DNA of 6,947 nucleotides from positions 1 through 6,947 of the forward strand of contig JACDAS010000099.1 in the NCBI GenBank assembly GCA_013695295.1, given 5' to 3'. Numbering within the stretch: position 1 is the first letter of the stretch; each line of letters starts with the position of its first letter. Positions 1-4,472 of this stretch are shown here, piece after piece. The position numbers and the translations under genes are program-made. The DNA is from Actinomycetota bacterium (GTDB taxonomy: Bacteria; Actinomycetota; Thermoleophilia; Gaiellales; Gaiellaceae). The notes under the pieces were generated by a model. The model did not search any database and was not told the origin of the DNA. It saw nothing but the letters and a program-made list of their open reading frames with translations.

Positions 1-461
1 CTCCTCCTGCTCCGCCTCCTCCGGCTCCGCGGAAGCCCCCGCCGGTCTACCGCGGCGGCAAGTCGGCCCCGGCCCCGGCGGTTGCGAAGCCGAAGCCCGC
101 GTTCGCTGCCGGGAAGACGAAGCCCGCGGCGCCGGTGGTGCGTGCGGCCCGGCCCCCGAAGCGTCCGGTTCCGTCTCCCGCGGTTGCCAGCGCTCCGCCG
201 ACGCTCGAGGATCCGGGGCGCCTCACCGCGCTCGCGAGCTCTGGCACGACCGGTGATTCCTCATCGTCCACGTTGCTGATCGGAGGCATCGGGCTTGCGT
301 TGCTGCTCCTTGGCGCAGCGGCGATCCCGGCGCGGGCACTCGGCGGCTCGGTCGTCCTCGGGCGCTTTGCCGAGCGCCACCGCTTCGACGTGGCGACGCT
401 CGGGCTGGCGCTCCTGACCGGGATCCTGATCGCCCTCGTCATGACCTCTGGAACCGGCTGA
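1..461 (+). CDS. C-terminal part of a Pro/Ala-rich protein with two membrane helices (5' truncated)
   Basis: The frame is open from base 3 with no stop until TGA at 459-461. The early part is low-complexity and proline-rich (PPAPPPAPRKPPP, then Ala/Pro/Lys repeats such as AVAKPKPAF), so the true start probably lies left of the window. An ATG/GTG inside this stretch would merely cut a linker in two. The last ~65 residues hold two hydrophobic segments: TLLIGGIGLALLLLGAAAI (about 269-325) and VATLGLALLTGILIALVM (about 391-443). The loop between them is Arg-rich (RFAERHRF). By the positive-inside rule the loop is cytoplasmic and the Pro-rich stalk and short MTSGTG tail are outside. This resembles a stalk-and-anchor end of a surface or envelope protein; the functional domain is out of view. 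Its stop is one codon before the next gene, so the two are very likely co-transcribed and coupled. No family is recognised. Confidence 0.7.
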   Translation, partial: PPAPPPPAPRKPPPVYRGGKSAPAPAVAKPKPAFAAGKTKPAAPVVRAARPPKRPVPSPAVASAPPTLEDPGRLTALASSGTTGDSSSSTLLIGGIGLALLLLGAAAIPARALGGSVVLGRFAERHRFDVATLGLALLTGILIALVMTSGTG

Positions 462-464
462 GCC

Positions 465-1859
465 GTGCGCACGCGGCTCCTTCTCGGCTGCGCCCTCGGC
501 CTCGTCGCGCTTCTCGGAGCCGCCGGCGCTCTGGCACATCCGCCGACGCTGGCGGGCGTGCCGCCCAGCATGACCGTCAATGCCACCTCCCCGGCGGGCG
601 CGGTGGTCACCTACGCGCTGCCGACCACGACGCATCCGCCCCCGGTCAGGATCAGCTGCAGCCCGGAGAGCGGCACGATCTTCCCCTTCGGCCGGACGAC
701 CGTCGTCTGTCTCGGAACCGACCAGGGCACGAACGAGACGACGACAGCCACCTTCGCGGTCACGGTCGTGGACACGCTCGGGCCGGTGTTGTCCGGCTTG
801 CCCGCGGCGCTCGGGGTGGAGGCGACCGGGCCGCGCGGCGCGACCGTCGGCTACACCCTCCCGGGTGCGGTCGACGCCGTCGACGGGCCTCGCCCGGTCG
901 AGTGCAGGCCCCCGCCCCGGACCCTCGTCGCGATCGGGACCGCGACGGTCACGTGCCGCGCGGTCGACACCCGCGGGAACGTCGGCGAGGCGAAGCTCGC
1001 CGTCAGCGTGCGAGACACGAGGGGGCCGGTCTTCCAGCGCGTGCCGGCCGACATCTCGCGGCAGGTGGACGGACCGGGCCCCGTGAAGATCTCCTACCGG
1101 CCTCCGATCGCCACGGACACCGTCGACGGCCGGATCGGAAAGGTCGAGTGCGACCCCGCCCCGGGGGCGTCCTTCCCGATCGGTGCGACCACGGTCACGT
1201 GCACCGCGAGCGACTCGGCCGACAACGAGTCGGAGGTGTCGTTCGAAGTCGAGCTGACCGACTCGACCGCGCCGCCGGCGGTCGGACGGCTCGCCGGCAA
1301 GACGGAGGGGAAGGCGATCGAGCTCACGTGGCGCCTGTCCGAATCTCTCGACGTCGCAGGCGTACAGCTGACGCGCTTCCCGGGGCGGGGCGGAGCGAAG
1401 TCGACTGTCCTCCTCGACGGACTCGCGACGTCCTACTCCGACGACGAGGTGAGGGCCGGCGTTCGCTATCGCTACGTGGCTGTCACCTACGACTACGCCG
1501 GCAATCGGAGCGCCGGGGTCGGCACCGCCATGACCCTGCTCCGGCCCTCCCGGTTCACACCCCCGGACGCAACCCGCGTGACCGGGCCCCCGCTCATGCG
1601 CTGGCCCACGGTGGCGGGGGCGAGCTACTACAACTTCCAGCTCTTCCGGCGCGGCGTCAAGATCCTCAGCATCTGGCCGGCCGCCCCCCGGCTGCAGCTG
1701 AGGCCGGCGTGGACGTACGGGGGCAAGAGCTATCGCCTGACCGCGGGGCCCTATCGGTGGTTCGTGTGGGCCGGCTTCGGCCCGCTGCGGCTCGCGCGGT
1801 ACGGGCCGCTGCTCGGCCAGAACTCGTTCGTGCTCGTCGCGCCCGACGTCGGCGCCTGA
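465..1859 (+). CDS. Secreted HYR-repeat / fibronectin-III-like surface protein
   Basis: This 464-residue protein starts at a GTG only three bases after the upstream stop. That start is chosen because it gives a textbook signal peptide: MRTR, a hydrophobic core LLLGCALGLVALLGAAG, then ALA before HPP (cleavage near residue 24). The mature part is modular. Three HYR (hyalin-repeat, immunoglobulin-like) domains lie at about 27-103, 104-184 and 185-266, each with a Cys pair 17 residues apart (C65/C82, C147/C164, C229/C246). The second and third keep the VD-x-VDG / TD-x-VDG loop. A fibronectin-III-like domain covers about 268-358 (IELTWRLS ... YRYVAVTYDYAGNRS). An aromatic-rich beta module covers about 360-464 (MRWPTVAGASYYNFQLFRRG, then KILSIWP and YRWFVWAGFG). 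There is no C-terminal membrane helix or sortase motif, so it is probably released or held by a partner such as the upstream membrane protein. HYR domains are generally linked to adhesion or extracellular protein contacts; the ligand is unknown. No catalytic residues are apparent. Confidence 0.88.
   Translation: MRTRLLLGCALGLVALLGAAGALAHPPTLAGVPPSMTVNATSPAGAVVTYALPTTTHPPPVRISCSPESGTIFPFGRTTVVCLGTDQGTNETTTATFAVTVVDTLGPVLSGLPAALGVEATGPRGATVGYTLPGAVDAVDGPRPVECRPPPRTLVAIGTATVTCRAVDTRGNVGEAKLAVSVRDTRGPVFQRVPADISRQVDGPGPVKISYRPPIATDTVDGRIGKVECDPAPGASFPIGATTVTCTASDSADNESEVSFEVELTDSTAPPAVGRLAGKTEGKAIELTWRLSESLDVAGVQLTRFPGRGGAKSTVLLDGLATSYSDDEVRAGVRYRYVAVTYDYAGNRSAGVGTAMTLLRPSRFTPPDATRVTGPPLMRWPTVAGASYYNFQLFRRGVKILSIWPAAPRLQLRPAWTYGGKSYRLTAGPYRWFVWAGFGPLRLARYGPLLGQNSFVLVAPDVGA
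543..1262 (+). repeat. Three tandem HYR repeats within the surface protein gene
   Basis: At protein level the unit recurs every 80-82 residues: GxP near the start, Y after the second strand, a Cys, a stretch ending in PFGRTTVVC, AIGTATVTC or PIGATTVTC, then the closing TVVD, SVRD or ELTD. Cys spacing is exact: 65, 147, 229 (82 apart) and 82, 164, 246 (82 apart). The DNA copies have diverged, so this is an old domain duplication and not a recent slippage repeat. The first unit lacks the Asp-rich VDG loop seen in the other two and is two residues shorter there. Confidence 0.85.
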
Positions 1860-1878
1860 ACGCTCCAGGCTCCTCGCG

Positions 1879-1911
1879 GACGCCTCGGAGACGCCTCGCA
1901 GATACCTCGGA
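1879..1911. repeat. Short tandem repeat, three copies of an 11-mer
   Basis: GACGCCTCGGA (1879-1889), GACGCCTCGCA (1890-1900) and GATACCTCGGA (1901-1911) follow one another directly. The second copy differs from the first at one position and the third at two. They sit just after the stop of the HYR protein gene, in the 78-base convergent gap. No coding role is apparent. It may be simple slippage or part of a 3'-end structure. Confidence 0.6.
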
Positions 1912-1942
1912 GGAGTGTCAGAGGTAGCTAGGAGGTTCTAGC
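1903..1942. other. Weak hairpins in the convergent intergenic gap (possible bidirectional 3'-end region)
   Basis: The gap between the two converging genes runs 1860-1937. It contains TACCTC (1903-1908) pairing with GAGGTA (1921-1926) across a 12-base loop. It also contains GCTAG (1927-1931) pairing with CTAGC (1938-1942) across a 6-base loop; the second arm overlaps the minus-strand stop codon. Neither stem is long or followed by a U-run, so a classical intrinsic terminator is not supported. Termination presumably happens here from both sides, but by an unidentified signal. Confidence 0.25.
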
Positions 1943-3440
1943 GGCCGCTCGCGCGCAGCGGGAAGTACGGCGGGGAGCCTACGAAACCGATTCTCGGAGG
2001 GCCGCCGGCCCGGCCCTCGGCCATCGCCAGGGCGGCGCCGACCCCGTGGGTCGGGATGAAGCCGAGTTGCTTGGCCGACAGGGCGTCTCGACAGCCCGCG
2101 ATCAGGACCGCGCCGAGGCGCCCGAGCGCCGGCGTGCAGGCGGCCCAGTCGGCGAAGGGCAGCCGAGGGTGGCAAGTTCTCCCGGCCCGGTAGGCCGCGA
2201 TCGCACGCTCGTCCGCCGCTGCGGCTTCCTCTGCGCGGCCTAGCTCCTCGGGCGTGCCGGTGCCGCGCAGCCCCTGGAAGAACGCACGGTAGGGCTGCTG
2301 GGTCGGGTGGGCGAAGTGCCGGTGAAACCTGTGCGCGAGGATCGCCGTACCCCCCTCGACGACGGGGAAGTCGTCGCGCCAGAGGCGGAGGGCGAGTCCG
2401 AGGCCTAGATACGCGGCTAGGAGCGGATTCGGCCGCTCGCGGGGCAGGTGCGGGGTGGTTCGAGGAATGCCGATGCAGATCGCGTCGAGCGGCCCGTCGA
2501 ACGACGCCGAGCGCGCTTCCGTGATCCGGATCAGCGCCTCCGCGTGGGCGACGGCCGGGGGCCCCGCGAAGGCCGCGCTGGCGTGGAGCTCGAGCGGGAG
2601 CGAGCGAAGCACACGGGCGCGTGCCGCCCCCGGCAGGAGCCCGAAGGCACGCCGGAGCGGCGAGCGCGCGATTCGCTCGAGCGCCTCAGGGTCGTGCGGG
2701 TAGCCGCGGAGCGCTCCCGCCAGGACGGGCAGGTTGAGCGCCAGGGAGATACCGATCAGCGCGACGTGCCGCGCGAGCTCGTGCTCGAGCCAGACGGCTG
2801 CGTGCCAGCCCGACGAGGAGGAGGTTTCGAGCAGCGAGTCGGCACCGGCCGTGCGGAGGGTCGCCGACCCGCAGGCGCCGAGGAGGGCGGCCGGGCCGCC
2901 GTGGAGCACCGTCTCCGCCGCGCTGACCACGACGACGAGCTCCGTCTCGACGAGCGAGCGGTTGACTCGCACGGGGGTCCCGCGCAGCTCGCCGACCGCC
3001 ACGAGGTCCGGGGCCTCCGCGTCGTGCACCTCGACCATGCCGCGGAAGCGCCGCGCGAACTCCGGCGAGACGAGGTGCTCGAGATCGCGGTGCCCGGGCC
3101 GGCGGGAAAGGCCGCACGCGACCAGGATCGTCTGCCGCTCGAGCGGGACGCCCGCGCGCACGAGCTCCTCCACGGCCGAGGCGATTGCCTCCTGCCGGGG
3201 ATCGGCGTCGGCGCCCGGAAGCGGCAGCGCCGGCGGCTCGACGACGATCGTCGCTCTGCCGCCGCGGGTCGCGAGTGCCTCGAGCGGCTGTCCGGCGAGC
3301 GGGAACCTCAGCGCGTCCCTCGTCGCAGCGGCGACGTCGTCGACCGGCTCGGGCGGCGGGGGCGGGCGCAGGACGACGGCGTCCTCGGGCGCGTTCACGA
3401 TCGAGAGCCGCGTGCCGGCCAGGAGGGGAACCCTCGGCAC
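1938..3440 (-). CDS. LarA/DUF2088-family (lactate racemase-like) protein lacking the nickel-cofactor residues
   Basis: This 500-residue protein starts at GTG (3440-3438) and ends at TAG (1940-1938). The start gives the family-typical opening (VPLLAGTRLSIVNAPEDAVVL, followed by a Pro run). No convincing Shine-Dalgarno precedes it. Fold markers of LarA: the N-terminal nucleotide/phosphate-type domain (ATIVVEPPALPLPG, 63-76; QTILVACGLSRRPG, 103-116), the VVVVSAAETVLHGG segment (169-182), and a C-terminal GAVLIAGCRDA / LGFIPTHGV region (443-467). Known LarA (L. plantarum) uses two catalytic His (H108, H174), a Lys (K184) that carries the pincer cofactor, and H200 as a Ni ligand. Here the first His aligns with Ser112, only H180 matches H174, the Lys position reads Cys190, and no Lys or His occurs from 181 to 212. 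The whole protein has a single Lys (K456). It is also longer than typical LarA (roughly 420-430). Racemase activity by the known mechanism is therefore unlikely. The function is unknown; an alternative enzyme or ligand-binding role is possible. It lies downstream of the GNAT gene in a probable operon. Confidence 0.8.
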   Translation of the reverse strand: MPRVPLLAGTRLSIVNAPEDAVVLRPPPPPEPVDDVAAATRDALRFPLAGQPLEALATRGGRATIVVEPPALPLPGADADPRQEAIASAVEELVRAGVPLERQTILVACGLSRRPGHRDLEHLVSPEFARRFRGMVEVHDAEAPDLVAVGELRGTPVRVNRSLVETELVVVVSAAETVLHGGPAALLGACGSATLRTAGADSLLETSSSSGWHAAVWLEHELARHVALIGISLALNLPVLAGALRGYPHDPEALERIARSPLRRAFGLLPGAARARVLRSLPLELHASAAFAGPPAVAHAEALIRITEARSASFDGPLDAICIGIPRTTPHLPRERPNPLLAAYLGLGLALRLWRDDFPVVEGGTAILAHRFHRHFAHPTQQPYRAFFQGLRGTGTPEELGRAEEAAAADERAIAAYRAGRTCHPRLPFADWAACTPALGRLGAVLIAGCRDALSAKQLGFIPTHGVGAALAMAEGRAGGPPRIGFVGSPPYFPLRASGR

Positions 3441-3480
3441 TAAGAACCCGTTTCGAACTGAAGCACTCTGAAAACGAGTT
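3441..3480. other. AT-enriched 40-base gap between the GNAT and LarA-like genes
   Basis: By hand count 17 of 40 bases are G/C, far below the flanking genes. It holds TTCGAA (3452-3457) and AAACGAGTTT (3471/3472-3481), an AAAC/GTTT dyad that runs into the GNAT stop codon. I found no clear -10/-35 pair reading leftward and no purine-rich ribosome site before the GTG. It could hide a secondary promoter or processing site for the LarA-like gene, but nothing more specific is supported. Confidence 0.35.
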
Positions 3481-4446
3481 TCACGGGATCGAGCGGTACA
3501 GGCGGAGGAAGGTCGGCCTGAACCCCCGCCGGGGCCAGAAGCGCGAGGACAGCAGGTTCGTGACCCGGTAGTCGGTGACGATCGTCGAGAAGCCGTGGGT
3601 GCGCGCCCACTCGAAGGCGGCTGCGGTCAGCGCGAGGCCGACCCCGGTCCCGCGCGCTCCGGGATCTGTCGCTGCGAAACCGAGGATGCAGGCGTCGTCC
3701 GGCCGGGCGAGCCCGACGTGCACGCTGGAGAGCTCGACCGGCGCGACCGCGAGCAGGCCCACCGCCCGGCCGTCGCGGCATGCGAGAAAGAGGCCCTCCT
3801 CGCTCTTGTCCAGATCGGCGACCCACTCCGCCCGGAGCTCCTCGAGGTTCGGTCGGGGCACCGGACTGAAGACCGGGGAGCGTTCCTGGTGCTCCGGAAC
3901 GGCCAGGTCGAGCCGGATCAGATCGTCCAGGTCGGCCTCGGTCGGCGGTCGCAGCTCGATCCCGACCGCCGAGGACGGGCCCTCGCGCGGCACCTCCTGA
4001 ATCCCGAGCGCGTGCTGCTGGCCGAACGAGAGCCGGTACCACGCCTCGACGAGCGTCGGGTCGGTCGCCGGGACCAGCACGTAGTGGCGGGTGCTCCCCC
4101 TCTCGACCCAGGAGGCGGCCAGAGCGCCGTAGAGGTCGCGGACGAGCTCTGGCTCCTCCGCGGCGTGGCCGGCGAACTCGACCCAGACGTTCGGCCCCCA
4201 GATCGCGTCGCCGCGCGGTGCGCCGATCAGGTAGGCCGCCACGCGCCCGTCGACGAGCGCCACCGCCCCGGTTGCCCCCTCCGTGCCCCGGGCCGCCTCC
4301 ACCTCGGCGCGTGCGGCGGCCGGGTCCTCGTAGCGCGCGGGCAGGAGGGGCTCGACCGCCCGCTGGGCGGCGTGGCGCGCCGCGAGCAGGGCTGCTGCGG
4401 CCTCCAGGTGCTCGTCTGCGAAAGGGACGACTGTGGGTCGCGACAT
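3481..4446 (-). CDS. Tandem GNAT-fold N-acetyltransferase, N-terminal half degenerate
   Basis: The 321-residue protein starts at ATG (4446-4444) and stops at TGA (3483-3481). The C-terminal half (about 163-321) is a standard GNAT domain. It has an opening ELRPPTEADLDDLIRLD, a beta pair around FLACRDGRAVGLLAV, and motif A ILGFAATDPGARGTGVGLAL (254-273) with the acetyl-CoA pyrophosphate-binding R-G-T-G-V-G at 265-270. The usual late GNAT Asn and Phe occur in VTNLLSSRFWPRRGFRPTF. The N-terminal half (about 5-155) has the same strand order (GAVALVDGRVAAYLIG at 60-75; WYRLSFGQQHALGI at 136-149) but no Q/R-x-x-G-x-G/A loop, so it probably does not bind acetyl-CoA. Family knowledge: such paired-GNAT proteins acetylate amino groups of small molecules or protein N-termini, with the inert half shaping the site. 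The substrate cannot be told. Mycothiol synthase (MshD) shares the two-domain plan, but I see no specific reason to call it that. No Shine-Dalgarno precedes the ATG, which fits a leaderless mRNA. It is followed by the LarA-like gene. Confidence 0.85.
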   Translation of the reverse strand: MSRPTVVPFADEHLEAAAALLAARHAAQRAVEPLLPARYEDPAAARAEVEAARGTEGATGAVALVDGRVAAYLIGAPRGDAIWGPNVWVEFAGHAAEEPELVRDLYGALAASWVERGSTRHYVLVPATDPTLVEAWYRLSFGQQHALGIQEVPREGPSSAVGIELRPPTEADLDDLIRLDLAVPEHQERSPVFSPVPRPNLEELRAEWVADLDKSEEGLFLACRDGRAVGLLAVAPVELSSVHVGLARPDDACILGFAATDPGARGTGVGLALTAAAFEWARTHGFSTIVTDYRVTNLLSSRFWPRRGFRPTFLRLYRSIP

Positions 4447-4454
4447 GACGAGCG

Positions 4455-4464
4455 ACGATAGCGT
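4455..4464. promoter_or_regulatory. Putative symmetric bidirectional -10 element for GNAT (-) and polA (+)
   Basis: ACGATAGCGT is an imperfect palindrome (8 of 10 positions symmetric). Read on + it contains TAGCGT (4459-4464); read on - it contains TATCGT (4460-4455). Both fit the actinobacterial -10 consensus TANNNT, and they share the central TA. Each hexamer ends exactly 8 bases before an ATG (polA at 4473, GNAT at 4446). Transcription would then start on, or a base or two before, each start codon, giving leaderless mRNAs. No good -35 is visible on either side, as is common in this group. This is inferred from sequence only. Confidence 0.5.
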
Positions 4465-4465
4465 T

Positions 4466-4469
4466 GGAG
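4466..4469 (+). promoter_or_regulatory. Possible polA ribosome-binding sequence (GGAG), poorly spaced
   Basis: GGAG lies three bases before the polA ATG, closer than the usual 5-9. If the mRNA is leaderless (start near 4471-4473) this motif would not be in the transcript at all. It is recorded because it is the only ribosome-site candidate supporting the ATG at 4473. The next ATG-like option would cut into the nuclease domain. Confidence 0.25.
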
Positions 4470-4472
4470 CCG

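Noticed and set aside
47..610. Minus-strand open frames opposite the first gene (47-610 and 261-635)
   Set aside because: Translations are Ala/Arg low-complexity. The plus-strand frame contains two well-formed membrane helices and then a signal peptide.
902..1927. A 341-codon plus-strand frame inside the HYR gene
   Set aside because: Very Arg-rich with no domain features; it shadows the HYR/Fn3 coding frame.
1903..1942. Intrinsic terminator in the convergent gap
   Set aside because: The stems are only 5-6 bp and there is no T-run on either strand, so I list them as weak hairpins and not as a terminator.
2448..3443. A 331-codon plus-strand frame opposite the LarA-like gene
   Set aside because: Arg/Glu/Gly low-complexity translation without domains. 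The opposite strand carries an intact family-recognisable protein.
3481..4446. Naming the tandem GNAT as mycothiol synthase (mshD)
   Set aside because: Only the two-domain plan and size fit; no substrate-specific residues or mycothiol-pathway neighbours are seen.
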